From Blastomussa wellsi (taxonomy: Eukaryota; Cnidaria; Anthozoa; Scleractinia; Plerogyridae), in NCBI GenBank assembly GCA_947652115.1, contig OX393562.1, positions 6,782,093 through 6,846,092 on the forward strand: a stretch of DNA of 64,000 nt, written 5' to 3'. Positions 1 through 12,739 of the stretch are shown one piece after another. Positions within the stretch are counted from its first letter, which is position 1, and the number at the start of each line of letters is the position of its first letter. The notes under the pieces were generated by a model that saw only the letters and a list, made by a program, of their open reading frames with translations, was not told the origin of the DNA and ran no database searches. The position numbers and the translations under genes are program-made.

Positions 1-1566
1 GTACAAAACTAACTGGCGTTCTCGTTTCCGTTGCCTCCTATTTGCCAAATCTCCTGGTAGGTGTCCAACGCGGCGCGTAGCGCCGAGTTGGCTATAACCA
101 TCTCATATCGAGTGGATTATGAATCTCAGGCGAGTGAAATAATTGTTTTATTGAAAACGCCCCAAAAATATTGTACAGACATTGCAAAAATGCATTCTTT
201 TACGGGTACACGGACCTTTTTGGTATAGGTCAGTGGTATATGAGCTAATATACCATTGCCTCTCAACCAATCAAAACTCAGGAAATGAAATATACCATAG
301 CTAGTTCTTAATAATAGCAGATAATTAATTCTAAAGAAAGCATTACAAATGTAATATAATGGATAAATAAATAACTTAAAAAGTAACAGTCTTTATCAAT
401 GGATCAAAGAAACACTCACTATTTTGCCTTGTAGAAAGTTCCAAGGGGTTCCTCTTGTTTCTTGGGATTGCTCCTCGTACGGTAAGGGCTCCCGAAATAA
501 TCAACATCAGGCACAAACTAAACTTCGCCTCCATAGCTTTCTTTACTGTAACAGAAGAAATAGGACTTTGGCGAGGAAAACAAATGGTGAAAATTCTTAC
601 GATTTGATCCTCGAATGGACAAACGGAGAAGCTTTGTTTGATGTCCTACCTTTCAGTTCCGAACTGAATATTATTATGACCACGGCCTTTTGACTTGAAT
701 TTTAAGGACAAACGTTTGCCTGATTTGCCACTTCCCCGTGACAAGCAAGAGCAAGCTTAAAGCTTTGTATTGCTTAGCGATAGAGGACCATAGCAATAAT
801 TCAACACCAATAGCTCTGGCTCGCTAAACTACGTTCTTGCTTGACTCAGTATTCGATATTCAAAATTCTGCGACGTTGGAAAATCTAGCCCTAAAGACGT
901 TTTCTACGAGGTCAGAAGGCAAGTCAAAACCTGTTAAGGTGTGGCTCAGAGCTACTTCAAAATTTCTCAAAACGTATTACAAATAGATAATTTTCTCTGA
1001 ATTTACAGTTTTGATATTTGCGCTGCAATTTAATAACTTTAGGAAAGTACAGTCCGCAAATAAACAGAACAGGCTACTCAGCATAGTTCAAGAGAACGAA
1101 ATACGTCGATGCTTTGAAGCGACAACGACGGTTCGTTAATGGTTAACGAGTACTGGAAAATTACTGGCTCACTTGGGGCTACAGTACAGAATAACAATGT
1201 AGATAGCTCTCAGTTTGTGAAAATTAAAGAAGTATTTTCTTACCTGTCTCTGTTGAAGGGACGAAAGGTTTTCGTGTACGTTCTGAATCTGGGACGCTTG
1301 CCCTTTGCTTCGATAGCTATTTACAATCTATTAAATAACCTTATGGGACAAAACCAACCTATTGGGAATGGTTAGGAGAGTAAAGATTTTAATGTCAATA
1401 CGAATTGTGACAAAATCATTTGATGAATAGGTATATTCTCGTCTCGTCCGCGGTGTAAAAACCTGTGAAACTCACGAGTAACGTAAAACAAAGAACGAAC
1501 AAGACAACAAAAAACAGAAAAAAACTATCTGAAGAACAAAGCAAAAAGTCACACGTTTTTACGCAA
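1..1566. other. host non-coding DNA
   Basis: No gene is recognisable here. Open frames are short, lack domain motifs and are not flanked by convincing splice sites. The segment near position 70-100 (around gcgtagcgccgagttggct) resembles a phrase near 59,710 (gcgtagccgagttgcc), which suggests a dispersed host repeat. Confidence 0.5.
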
Positions 1567-1717
1567 TATGTCAAAAACATGGGCTTTGCGCTTCATCACG
1601 GGTTCCAAACAAAGACAAACAGATGAAATCAGGAAGCTGACGGCCGAGTGCTTTTATTGTTTCGAGGTATCCGAAACCCGTGATGAGGCGCGGCACGAAG
1701 CCCGAGTTTTTGACATG
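1567..1717. repeat. imperfect hairpin repeat
   Basis: The left arm (atgtcaaaaac...catcacgggtt) is repeated in inverted orientation at the right end (aacccgtgatg...gtttttgacatg), giving a fold-back of about 150 bp. Open frames on both strands across it are by-products of the inverted repeat. It is probably a small MITE-like host repeat; no clear target duplication was seen. Confidence 0.5.
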
Positions 1718-1961
1718 CCCTTTAAAATGAACAATAAAAAATATGCAGTGTGATTTTTTCCCTTTTCCACAAGAACCAGTTTGCGTACATGATTCATTAG
1801 CGGCCGACAACGAGGGAAGAAGCAGAGGCGAATTTTGGCGAGAAGAACACGGTGTACGAAGAAGAGAATTGCGCGTCAAGAAAGCTATTGCTCGTCAACG
1901 AAGCATAACAGCAAGGAGGCTTTTTACTTTTTTACCGAGTGGCGAATTGTTTGGGTGATTA

Positions 1962-2186
1962 AAAGTTGTCATTTTAGAGCCAGGAGGCCTGTTTGAAGAT
2001 TACGTCTTAAACAAGGTTGCGAAGCTCTCGGCTCAAGTATTGAAAAATTATTTTGGCGGGGAGTTTGAATCGCTTGCGGAGAAAGTTGTCATGGATGTGG
2101 AGAAAAACGCTTCGAGAGAAATATCCGTGACCGAAGAAACGATCGTTTATGGAATAGTACATGGTATCCAACTCTGTGTATTTTAG
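1962..2186 (+). CDS. possible coding exon, unrecognised
   Basis: An open frame of about 74 codons without an obvious ATG has codon-like composition and runs through phrases such as GGLFEDYVLNK and SLAEKVVMDVEKN to a stop at 2184-2186. The frame begins just after a T-rich stretch, so an acceptor-type start is possible. I do not recognise the family, and no partner exon could be identified. It could equally be a chance open frame in a repeat. Confidence 0.2.
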   Translation, partial: KVVILEPGGLFEDYVLNKVAKLSAQVLKNYFGGEFESLAEKVVMDVEKNASREISVTEETIVYGIVHGIQLCVF

Positions 2187-2645
2187 AAATTATTGTCATC
2201 ATTATTTCTGATTCACGAATTGTTCAAAATGTCATTAAAAATGCAAGTGTTTGATCTAGCATCAAAATCCTTATCGGATCTAGCTCAGATCAGAACCCTT
2301 GAGATTATGAACGGGTGTTAAATCAGGGCCGTACCTAGGATTTTTTTTATCTGCGGGGAGCAAACTCCGAACACACTCACTCCCTACAAGAAATAGCACC
2401 GCAAAATCAAACGCTATGTTAGAAACATTTAGTATAGAACATTTAGTTTTCCTTGCGCGGGCAATTGCCCCCCTCCCCCCCCCCGCCGCTATATACGGCC
2501 CTGTTCATTGCATTGCGATTTTCTGTCAGATATTCTTTGGTGGTACACTAGCTGCTCAAAGTTGAAAGGCATCGAGCCACCTTAAGGTATAAAATTCCCG
2601 CATACGCGTCCCTATTTCAATTGTTTTTTGAGATATTTTTTTCTT

Positions 2646-2717
2646 GACGTTTTGAGCGTTAGCCCTTCGTCGGAGCGAATCGATTCGCTCCGACCAAGGG
2701 CTAACGCTCGAAACGTC
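2646..2717. repeat. 72-bp palindrome of a Penelope-like repeat tail
   Basis: A near-perfect palindrome is centred on gaatcgattc. Its arms read gacgttttgagcgttagccc and gggctaacgctcgaaacgtc. The following sequence (tttacggtggccaattcac, then a short palindrome around caacacagttgat) matches my recollection of a tail common to animal repeats related to Penelope-like retroelements. That assignment is from memory, not a search. The arms loosely resemble a type I hammerhead core but carry changes at conserved positions. Confidence 0.45.
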
Positions 2718-2799
2718 AGCTCTTGAATCTCTTTACGGTGGCCAATTCACATTATCAACACAGTTGATAAAACCAAATTATAATGTTGATATGAACATT

Positions 2800-2904
2800 T
2801 GTTTGTTCAAAACAGGTAACCAGTCGCCTAGATAACCAAAGTAAACTCCAGATGTTTACACTATTTCCGGCCGCCATGTTGCTGTTCCCCTGAGGTACAC
2901 CAAT

Positions 2905-2939
<35 letters not shown>

Positions 2940-3100
2940 GAAACATTTCGACGAATATCTGAAGTTTGGAATAACGCACACACCTGTAACTTGGAGAAGT
3001 GTTTTCTTTATTTATATTCTATAATGTCGTAGTTTCTTGACTCTGTTCACTGAATTGTTTTCGATTTATTTTTTTTTGGTCACGTGAGTTAACACGCTCT
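2800..3100. repeat. degenerate copy of a host hairpin repeat
   Basis: The motif gccgccatgttg...caatatggcggc at about 2868-2912 forms a short hairpin. The same hairpin lies at 6187-6232 and 32747-32795, inside two better-preserved copies of what seems to be one dispersed repeat family. This copy is diverged and lacks clear ends. Confidence 0.4.
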
Positions 3101-3504
3101 ATGCAGTACTGCGCTAACAAAGTCAGTACAATTTATTTCTGCAACTCGCTACGCGCAATTCAGTTATTTCTTTTCTTCTGGCTTCAGGAACATGTATCAC
3201 ATCTGAGTAAATTTTTAGAAGTTTAACAAAATCGTTAAAGATATATGTCCTTATCTTTCCAAATTGAGAAAAAAATCTTCAAATCCAGTAGACAATTCGA
3301 TTAGACAATATTCAATTTATTATTATTATTATTAATCTTCGGGTCAACTTCCGAAATATTCACTTCACGAAAGGTGATCTTCAAACATCGTGATGTGAAT
3401 TTTGAGAATGGTCGGAAGTTTTCGGCTGCCTGCACACTTCAGAGGTCTTCAGAGGTCTTCAGAAAATCTCCCCGAAGGATCGTCATCAAATATGGGAGGC
3501 ATAC

Positions 3505-3777
3505 TAAGGCCCCATTTATATGGTCTCGGGTACCCGAGACAACCCTCCTCACGAGTTACCCTGGGCGATCTAACTTTTTATTAAAATGTTGAAAAATTCC
3601 GCTAACTGGGTAGGCGAGTTGTCTCGTCTCGGCAGGTAGGGTAATCCTGACAGGCGGGACAACTTTTTCTCATATAAAAACTTTGGCTCGCCTACTATAC
3701 CCGGAACAACTCTTTACGTGCCGAGTGTCACGTACAGGGGTTGTCTCGTTTACCCGAGACCATAAAACCGAGGCCTA
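3505..3777. mobile_element. MITE with tggtctcggg-type inverted ends
   Basis: The left end reads aaggccccatttatatggtc then tcgggtacccgagacaaccc. The right end is the inverted counterpart (ggttgtctcgtttacccgag then accataaaaccgaggcct). The arms of about 40 bp are imperfect, and the whole is about 270 bp. It has no coding capacity. A short tandem run of taaatct-type units follows immediately. The target duplication is unclear. Confidence 0.6.
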
Positions 3778-5980
3778 AATCTTAAATCTTAAATCTAATC
3801 GGTGCATTCGAATGAATTGGGAAAACCGGACTTCCCAAATAAAACATGAAATCCAAAACCGGATTTTGCCGGATTCAAAATGCGTTATTATCAGGGAACC
3901 GCACGATTTTCAGTCGTAAAACATGAAAGTTACATTTCTTACCAGTTGAAATTGATTTTTTTTCGCGAGTGGAAAAAGGAGACGGCTGTACGCAATTCTC
4001 GTTCTGTAATTTCAAGCATATCAGATTTGTCGAAATTCACAATGAGTCGACCGTTTTGGAGGCAGCTAGCGGACTCGATCCCTGGCGCGGACCAGAAGAA
4101 CCGGGGGCTCTTGAGAAGAAAATGGCTGTACACAAGCTATCGATAAAGTAGAAGAATCTAATGATCTTGAGAGACAAAGGGCCCACGTCTGTTTATTCAC
4201 GAGCTGCCTCAAAGGAGCCTTAGATAAGAAAAATACAACACCATCGCTCTCGCTCTTGTTTCTGTCCTTTCTATTCGTTTTTATAGCGTTTGAGAGCAGC
4301 ACAATACAGCGACGAAAATGTTAAAATTAAATTTATGAAAATGATGATCGCCTCGCGCACGTTGAGCAATCCCTTCTTCCCTCTTAATAAGCCACGACAA
4401 TAATGCAGAGCTTCTATCTACCATCACATACAATGCGCGCTCGTGGAATAATTGTTTAAAATGATATATAATACGCTGTGATATAACAAGTTCTTTCACG
4501 CACATGTTCTCTTTTTCCTTTAACATGTTAAGAAACTGTATTTCTGTTTCATTAGATGCATGAAGCGGCCCATATGATACGTGTTATTGCTATCTGACAG
4601 TAGCTAAAGCAGAGAGTTGCGACCCTCATATATATAACGAATGTCACGCTCCAACAAAAAGCAACTTTTGCTGCCGGACAGGGGGAATAACGTTACAAGG
4701 TATGTCTTTCCAGTTGCTTTTTTGGGTAAAATAGCTGTTAATTGTAAGATTTGCTTCTTAAATTTTCGGCATTTTTTTCTCTCTTAAGCTTTAGAGTGAA
4801 ATGACGTCTTCGTTGGTTTGCACCCACGTCACAGTTCCTTGTTAGATTTGAAAGATGTCATTCAAATGACGTTGACAGAGTTAAAAAACTGTGGCTGAGG
4901 GCTTCTTTATCACCATTTGAGCAGGAAATCAACGAACGTTTAACAAGTCCTCATCATGCGCACAATCCACAAAATAACTTTTTGACCGGCAGGCAAGGAA
5001 TGAACACCAATCAAATCGCGCGGCTTTAAGCTCCTTAACTTACTAGCTCTTTTCTTTTTGCTGCCATATGTCATTTCTTTGAAACACAACAATCGAGTGA
5101 GGACCTTCATAAGATGCTTAAAATTTCAAAAAAAAATTAAGGATGAGAAACGATTTATATTCACCGACTTATCGATTTACGATCATTTTTTCAAAAATTA
5201 AAATATGCAAAATGAAACAAATAACCTACCAACCTGTCAAGTAATCATAGATATCATATATCTGAATTTGTTCAGTATCAATGAGGGGACCTCTTAGTAT
5301 AAGCCCTGAGGTTTTTTGAGGTCTCCTCACCACTTATTTCTCTTATCTTTTGTTCTGTTTTTCTTTTAATTGAATGATGTAAATATGTGGTGAATAAACA
5401 TTGAATTGAGTTGATCAGTCGTTAAATTAAACCATTTAAAGATTACTTTTCTCTGTACTCTTTTTGTGGCTTGACTGGTCGTCAAAAAGGGAAATATACT
5501 AAAAGCAGTATTTTCATTTCCTCTTTTATATGTGAGACCGCCGGTAAACTTTTGTAGAGCCAACGCAAATGAAAACCGCGGATTGCCGGCCTGAGCCAGG
5601 TGGAATTTCCATATGAGAAACTAAGCTGCAAATGTAAACGCTATTCAATCGTAAACGAAGGTCTTGTCGAGCTTTTTACCTCCCTTAACTTTAGAGTGTT
5701 GCTATGCTAAGGACGCAAAAATAGAACACCCATCTGTAACAGACCCAGTGGGATCTTTTTCTTCACTGGATTTTCAAGAAAAAAGTCACCGGGTTGGCTA
5801 ATTTGCCACTGGGTCATCTCGGTTTCCACTAGGTATTTTTAAATTGTCTACTGGGTTTAATCGATGAAAAATTGCTACGGTGGAGTCCTGTTTGGCGGGA
5901 AGTTGTTGAAGATAGTGGCTGGAATGAAGCAACTGTTAGAGCCGATAGATCAAGGACAACTGAGTATCGTAACTATTGAT
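3778..5980. other. host non-coding DNA
   Basis: This is AT-rich host sequence with no open frame showing family motifs and no recognisable RNA gene. I see nothing specific in it. Confidence 0.5.
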
Positions 5981-6548
5981 GGTTTTCACGTCACGCAAGT
6001 ATCACGCAAGTTTCACACACGTAAGAAATAAAATCGCTTACCATTCAATAAATTGAGTCACGAAATTGAAATATCGTAGAAGAGTAATAAATAAAAAACG
6101 TGCCAAAGTTTCGGGGATGTACAACATTTCGACCTGGTGTTATTGGGCAAAGTGTATCACCGAAAATTATAGTGTTTAGTATGGAGACGCCATGTTGGAG
6201 CCCCTCTGAGGGACTCCAACATGGCGGCATGAAACCAGTGAAAACATCTGGAGTTTACTTTGGCTCTCTCAAAACGTTTCTTCTCGTTAAACTTGAAAGC
6301 GTTCGCATAGACACTTCACTCAACAAATCGGTTACTCAGAACTCGAAAACATAAGGCGAATCGATATTTTCGCACCTGTAACATGTTGCCCAGAAACAAT
6401 TCCGATTTCACGCATTGTGAAATATCTGAAATTCGAACAGTTCTATATTCAAAACAAAGCCGTCAACCGAGCTGAAAACAGGACAGCAGATATATGTTTG
6501 AAACTCAAAATTTTTAATTTTAGTTTTTTCTGACGTCACGTGAAAACC
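5981..6548. mobile_element. MITE-like repeat with GGTTTTCACG inverted ends
   Basis: It starts ggttttcacgtcacg and ends tgacgtcacgtgaaaacc, an inverted pair. A strong internal hairpin (acgccatgttggag...ctccaacatggcgg) lies at 6187-6232. A related copy with the same kind of ends and the same internal hairpin lies at 32594-33116, and a partial right end lies at 12,740-12,936. It is non-coding, so probably a non-autonomous DNA transposon or fold-back family of the host. Confidence 0.55.
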
Positions 6549-7509
6549 AAGAATACTATAACTCTGGTGCGGATCCAGGATTTAGTGAAGGGGGTTCGAA
6601 TAATTGTCCGCTGAAGAAGGACCCGCTTCTAGGGGGTCCGGGGGTATTCTCCCCCGGGAAATTTTGTAATCTAGGTCCACGGAAACGTGATTTCCTACGT
6701 TTTGAAAGAAGCTATCAGGTTGTCCGATACCTTTTGAAACCATCTCTTTTTTTAGCTATTTTAAACAAGGCACTGAGTACGCTTAGGTACTTAAATAACC
6801 AAGGCCAATTTCGAAAATGAAACTAAAATGTGCGTAGTTTTTTTAATTGGTGTTATATTTTACTGATTTATTAAATTTGACAATGTGATAAAGAAATTCT
6901 TGGTCGATTAGAGGACGTATCACAACAAGCTCACGTCTATTTGTTAACCTTGTACAAGTCTATCCCGTGCTCAAGTCGACCCCCCATTTTGAAGCCCAAA
7001 AGTGAGATTCTTATTTCTGGGTAAGAATTTTCTTGAAAAACTAATCTTGTATCTCTTAGAAGTTTCTTTCAGGCACTATGGTTATATGAAGAAAGATCAC
7101 AGCAAGTTTGGATTTAAAGTTTATTATTGTGTGTTCGCGAGCATTTTAGCGTGTTTTACCGACACGTGTATAAGCAGCATATTCTTCCTAATTTTGGAAA
7201 TAAACTTACAAAATCAAACATACTAATTTCTAACGAACCTTTATCATTGTGGAGAGTTGTAAAGAAGGATTAGAAGACAGGCTTAAAATTAAACGCCAAA
7301 GAAGCTCAAGAAACTTTGAAAATGCCTCGATAAACGAAGTACATCGCTGCCTGGTAACCGAGCTAGCTACTTGGTTGGTTGGGTACTGGTAACTAATAAC
7401 TAGGTTAAAGGAGATTTTAGAAAGGGAAAAATATTTAAAAGACATACTTTTATTGTTGATCATTGACTCTTTTTTTGCGTAGTGGTTCCTAAAGGAGCCG
7501 TTGTGTTTT
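6549..7509. other. host non-coding DNA with a G/C-rich dispersed repeat
   Basis: Around 6570-6700 there is a phrase (gggggtccgggggtattctc followed by cccgggaaattttg) that recurs in altered form near 31,880-31,970, indicating a dispersed host repeat. Nothing else is recognised. Confidence 0.4.
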
Positions 7510-7965
7510 TTAGCACTCACACTTAAATCCCTCAAATTCATCTTCATCATCGCTCTCTCCGAACAAGCTTCGCCACTGTTCCTCGGTCAGCTGGTCGTCA
7601 TACACATCTTCGTCTTCACTTTCATCGTCTTCGCTCTCCTGTTCTGTGTTAGCGTCTTCTTCCCACAGAATGTCGTCTTCTGTGCCATCAGTGGAGTTGG
7701 AGATTCCACATTTATTAAGTGATCGGGCGACCATCTCTTCGGGCCACGCCATGATTCTGACACCCAGGAAGTCATGGTTGTCAAGGAAGGTGCCTTCACA
7801 TTTCCCGCCGGAGCTTTTCTCTCCCTCGACCACTGCTGGGTAGGGAAAAAAGTCCACTCGGTTGGGTTTCAGTGGGTCTGTTACAGAGGGGGTGTAGTTA
7901 TATTTAATTTGTTTAGTGCTGCTTTTTAATGTTTTATCAGCCTTACTGTGATGCAATACCCTCAA
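7510..7965 (-). CDS. acidic protein of unknown function
   Basis: An open frame of 151 residues. Its C-terminal third is extremely acidic (for example ESEDDESEDEDVYDD and GESDDEDEFEGF) and the middle contains FLDNHDFLGVRIMAWPEEM. An acceptor-like sequence (ttccctacccag) precedes codon 46 or so, so the real coding part may start there as an exon. I do not recognise a family. Acidic tails of this type occur on chaperone-like and chromatin proteins and on transposon-encoded proteins. It may be part of a host gene or of an old transposable element. Confidence 0.35.
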   Translation of the reverse strand: MRVLHHSKADKTLKSSTKQIKYNYTPSVTDPLKPNRVDFFPYPAVVEGEKSSGGKCEGTFLDNHDFLGVRIMAWPEEMVARSLNKCGISNSTDGTEDDILWEEDANTEQESEDDESEDEDVYDDQLTEEQWRSLFGESDDEDEFEGFKCEC

Positions 7966-8402
7966 TAAATATTAACTGTTAATTTGTTTGTTTGTTTGTC
8001 GGAAATTGTGCTTGCTGTAGAAATTAAAATTCCGCCAAGACTATTCTGCTATCTCCTCCCATACTTTCCATGAAATTGACGATTGACTCCTGGTGTCCGA
8101 AGAAAAGGTCAAAGACCTTTCGAGAAAGTTGGTTCTATTTCTAATATTTCAGGACGGTATTCACAGAATCAAACCTTTCTAACTGCTTGCAGTTTCGAAA
8201 ACATGTCATTATTCCATTGCTAACAGAATTCCATGGAAATCTCTTACTGTTTTGGTGTAACAATCACTTTGCTCTATCAGTCATCGAATTTGACTTGCCG
8301 CCATGTTTTAAACTTTGGTGGAGTGAAGCGCTCCCGCCCCAGTAGCACTCCGGATCACACATCGATCAAGAGCTCAAGGGCGTGTCGCCGCCCTCCTTTT
8401 TA

Positions 8403-9095
8403 CCGCCCTGGCGAAACCCTCGCGGATTGTGCGAGGCGACCTCAAATAAAATAGCGGAAGACGTGGAGATATGTTTTGTAGACGAAAACGATTACAAGAA
8501 ATTTTCTACACCAAGTGACACTGGAAAACGACGATGGAAAAAGAGTCGTCCGTCCTGGTTTATAGTAGAATTAAGTGCTGAGATAAATATTACAGTCGAA
8601 GATTCCAATTAAAGGTCGACAGCGAGTATTCAAGCGATGAGGAAGACGTGGCCAGCGATCTCGAGAATGACAGCGATCCACAGCTGCAGGGAAGATCCTG
8701 CTCTGAAAGAGGCACAAGATACATTAGTGATAAAAGCAAGAAGAAAGTTACTTCATCAAAGAAAAAACAGAGAGCCTCGACTTCTATACAAAGCAGAAAG
8801 AAGGGAAAGGTGTCGAAAAAGGCGTAGCTCATCACGGAAGATGAAGTCGAGGAATTGTACGAACAAGCCTGGAAGAGAACTAAATACTCATATAAAAACA
8901 AAGATGGAATCTTTGGACAATAAAGCGTTTTATCCATCAAGAGCGGCATTAAAGGACGCATTACTAGCAGAAGAACACGCCTTGAACGAGTTGACGTGTG
9001 ATTTTATTGATGAATTTGCGGAAGTCATCCGCGATGTGCTTTACGAAAGAATGTTGCCTATCGACAAAAAGCTGCTTTTTCCCACGCCTAGATAA
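8403..9095 (+). pseudogene. broken coding-like segment, unrecognised
   Basis: Consecutive open stretches in different frames have coding-like composition: one contains VEICFVDENDYKKF, a second has an acidic and then lysine-rich stretch (SEYSSDEEDVASDLEND, then KSKKKVTSSKKKQ), and the last has HALNELTCDFIDEFAEVI. Moving between them needs frame changes and passage through stops. No splice pair clearly joins them. I read it as a decayed gene or transposon gene. It is cut short immediately before the MITE at 9105. Confidence 0.3.
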
Positions 9096-9104
9096 GAAAT
9101 TTGT

Positions 9105-9364
9105 ACGGGGGGTGTCAACTCTAAGCACAAATGTTTCGGGAGAAAAACAAAATTCTCCCGGGAATCTGAAGATTTTGCCGGGAATCGGGAGACTTGGAAC
9201 ATTTTCCGGGAAACACGAAGTAATGAAGTTAAAATTTCTGTAATTTTTATATTTTTTGGGGAATTTCTCCCAAATATTTGGGACGATGTTCCAGATTTTC
9301 GGGAGGACTTTTCTTTACACACGGTACTACTGAAACAGCGTTTCTTAGAGCTGTCACCCCCCGT
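9105..9364. mobile_element. 260-bp MITE with 8-bp target duplication
   Basis: The ends are inverted (acggggggtgtcaactctaag at the left; the right end, read inverted, differs at about two positions). They are flanked by direct copies of aaatttgt at 9097-9104 and 9365-9372. The interior is rich in ccggga-type words and non-coding. An 8-bp duplication is typical of hAT-type transposition. Confidence 0.7.
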
Positions 9365-9372
9365 AAATTTGT

Positions 9373-12300
9373 GTTTCAGAGAAAAAGATTATTATTATTA
9401 TTGAAATGCCACGTGGAAAAATTTCGTCCGCGAAACACCACGTTAAACACGCAACGCGCGTGGTTTTATACGCGCGAGAATGAGTGCGTTCTAAAAATAA
9501 CTTTAAATGGATTGCCTTAGGAAAAGGGCCCATATGGTAGATTACCTATCTTACCCTTTGTCCACTCTTGTCGGCTGATAGTTACCCCGCGGAAATTTGA
9601 TTTTCTTAAAAGAAATATTTGCCCAGAAGCGCACATTCACAAACGAGCATCTTGAACTTTTTTGCTGCTAGCCGAAATGTGCGAATAAACGAAAATCAGG
9701 AAAGAAACCCTCCAAATGCAGATCAATCAAAAGACGAAATTCCGCTTGTTTACAAAAAAAATCACCGACGAGCAGTATCCATCCGGGTATTTTACTCGGA
9801 CGGACACTACGCACTGATAGGTCCCTCCGCGTGTGAACACTATCACGTCACGCAATTTAGACCAATGAGAATCGGCGAAAATTTAGTGCTGAACTGTAAT
9901 CGCCGATAGAAAACGATCGCGTGCGCTTCTTGATTTTTTGCTTAAAAATGGTAGCTTTTGGAATACAATCCTTCAGAGTTTCTACTAAAACGATTAGACT
10001 TCTCGCTCTCGTTTTCTATGAGCGATAGTCAACTCGGCTGCGGACAATGGGGACAATGTCGCCCATCAAAATGTTATTTTGTTATGGTCACGTCCTTCCC
10101 AATCATATTGGATTGAGATTTCCCTTATGACACGATCTAACGCTGGAACAACGCCGAGCACTTCAGAAAGTCTAACTTTGTAAAATTCCACATAATGTCG
10201 AACTGCCATTAAATTTGTTTATTGTTCCTATCAGAGAAGTCAATGGCATTGCATCTCGTTCCAATCGAGTCCCTTTAATGAAATTTTCTTTCCTGCTTGC
10301 TGCTTTAAAAAAATCGAATCAGGTCCTGTAAGGTTCTTAAAATGTATACATTGCAAACCATGCAGATCCTTCAAATGTCGTACGGTACATGGCAGTATTA
10401 TTAATATTGGCATAATAATCAGTTTCGACCCCCAGGAGCATTGACTGTGGACCTTATGCAAGGGCGATGCTGCTGCATGTGCCCCACCAACTTTTAACCT
10501 TGGGGAAAACTGAAAATTGTGCAGGCTGAGATATTCTTTAGTGTGGCAAGCAATTAAGATCCTTGAACCAGATGGTCATATACCGTACGACGGGATTCAA
10601 TGTATTAAACCTCCCCAGTGCAGCTGTTGATTATTTCTCAGACGTTTTTAACCTTGTGAAGATACTTCTTGTTGTCTTGTTGTGCATGTACCTGCTGTGA
10701 ATGCTGTAAGTGTGTGTGTGTGTGTAAGTGTGTGTGTGTGGGGGGAGTAATCATTTAGGGAGTCTTGATTGTTTCGAAAAATAAAACATGATAATTTGTC
10801 ACAATTTTCCAAGAATGTTTGACATCATTTGAATACACACAAGGAGCCTTTTGCTTCTTGTGACATGACTTGCCCCTTGAATATTTCACACTATGTACAT
10901 GTGATGTTTACCCTTGAGAATTATTTCTTTCGAATTCAAACAAGTCCACGTGAAAATGGATGAATAATTTGGAGAGAAACAAAGGAAAATTTTTTAGAGA
11001 GCATCACATGAATGGGCAATTTACATACAAAGATGCAGACGTTTATTGCCCATGGTATTTTACCCTAAATGCCAGTGGGCCTATTATTTTCCTGTGAATG
11101 GTATCCAGCAAAGATGCCCAAGTGTGATCCATGGGTGCCAAAGCTGTGATTGCTGTTTTTCTGTTCTTATCACCCTAATCCAGATGCTAAATCCCCCCCA
11201 ATGCAAGTCAAAAGTTGGACCTCTGGCATCCAGCTGGGTAGTCTTACTTTAGCATCCAGGTGAATGTAGGGAATAGGAGAGGGGGTGGTACGTCTCTGTT
11301 TGTTTCATTTTTTACTACTTGGGTATTAAGACTAACTTCCATGTCTATTCTTCGTAGGTTTCCAGAGTTCAATCTTTACATTATACCTGAGCCATTCACA
11401 CCTGGTTCTTGGGCAGTAACAAGGACTGAAATTTAATTTTCAATTGCAGATGTTCATTCCAATTGCAATAACCTTAAAATAGATTCTTGTGTGATCTTTT
11501 CTTTGTTATTACAAAATTCATATGCATATGACTAGACAATAAATGTGGAAGACAAAAACATTTAATAATGTCTTAAAATATATAGTTCAGCTTTTCATAC
11601 AAGGGCACTTCAGGTATAATTTCTGCTGGATCTCACATCTTCCTTTTCCTCTACTGCCATAAGTATCTTCAAACTTTTTTTGCTAGCATTGCATCCCTCA
11701 TTGTAAGACATTCCTTCTCTTCCCCTCCCTTCAATGAGCTTTAGGAATGCCTGAACTATGTATCAAAAACAAATTAGAAGGGGGACCTCTGGTTATGCAG
11801 TAACAAATACAAGGCAAACTGATCTTCACAGTGTATATTTCGCTCTGTCAATAACAATTTAAAGATCCTTGGCCCAGTTGTTCGAAATCCGATTAGCGCT
11901 AACCCAGGGTCAAATTTTAATCCGGGTTTCTTTCTTTTTCTTTTGTTGACAAGCATTTTCTCTGATAATCTGCTCTTTCCAGTTTAGAGCAAACAGTCAT
12001 CAAGTTGTAGACAAAAATATTAATTTGCTTTTTAAGCTTTCATGTCTGAATTCAAATTTCGCACTAACCCTCACAGGGTTATGTTATGTTGAACAACCCG
12101 GCCCAGGTCTACAAGATATCTGGCCCTTCACATCAGTTTGTCACTGTGGCCTTTTATAATATTTTATTACCTCTGTTTACGCCCAGTCAGAAGCAGCTTC
12201 TTTGAAGGGAAGGGAGGGGTCCTATGTAGCAAATTGTGAGAATGCAAAGAGTACTTGTTCTGTAGTTTTCAGCCAATCAGGTTATTGGTCATATTTGACA

Positions 12301-12739
12301 ATGAGCCCATGAATCTCAATCTTGTGGTGTTGGGGGTGGCCAGATAGAGGTCTCAAACCCCGGCGCAGACAAGAAAGTCTATCATAAGGTTTTTTTTTCT
12401 TTTACCAAATGTAGATGACGTACTCCAGATTGAGTTTACTTTTGTATATAAATAAAGCAACCTCCAAGGGCACTTCTATAAGCCAAAGAAAGAAAAGGCT
12501 TATATCTGTGCAAGTCTCCTGCCTATGAAACTTAATTACCCCAACCAAAAAATGTTACATGTAATTTGTTTCACTTGTTGCAGACCCAACAGTTTTCCAG
12601 TTTCAGACCTTCCATTGAAGTGACTACGAAAGTTGCTTTGATCTAGTCTATATACACATAAATATTTTTCCTAACACTTGAACTGTTTAAACTACAAAAG
12701 TCTTGAGAAAAGGCCTTTTCTTCACGCACGACAGCTATG
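9373..12739. other. host non-coding DNA
   Basis: No supported gene. A 96-codon open frame at 9619-9909 starts without ATG and contains QTSILNFF, which resembles a PCNA-binding box, but the rest shows no family signature and I do not call it. A dinucleotide microsatellite lies at 10,709-10,746. Confidence 0.5.
10709..10746. repeat. (TG)n microsatellite
   Basis: Alternating TG with one interruption (taag) followed by a run of G. It is a simple sequence repeat in host DNA. Confidence 0.9.

Noticed and set aside
1568..1958. Small overlapping frames on both strands as genes
   Set aside because: They fall on or next to the imperfect hairpin repeat and have no recognisable features.
9619..9909. 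Frame with a PCNA-box-like QTSILNFF
   Set aside because: It starts without ATG, is short, and the rest lacks any recognisable domain; one short motif is not enough.
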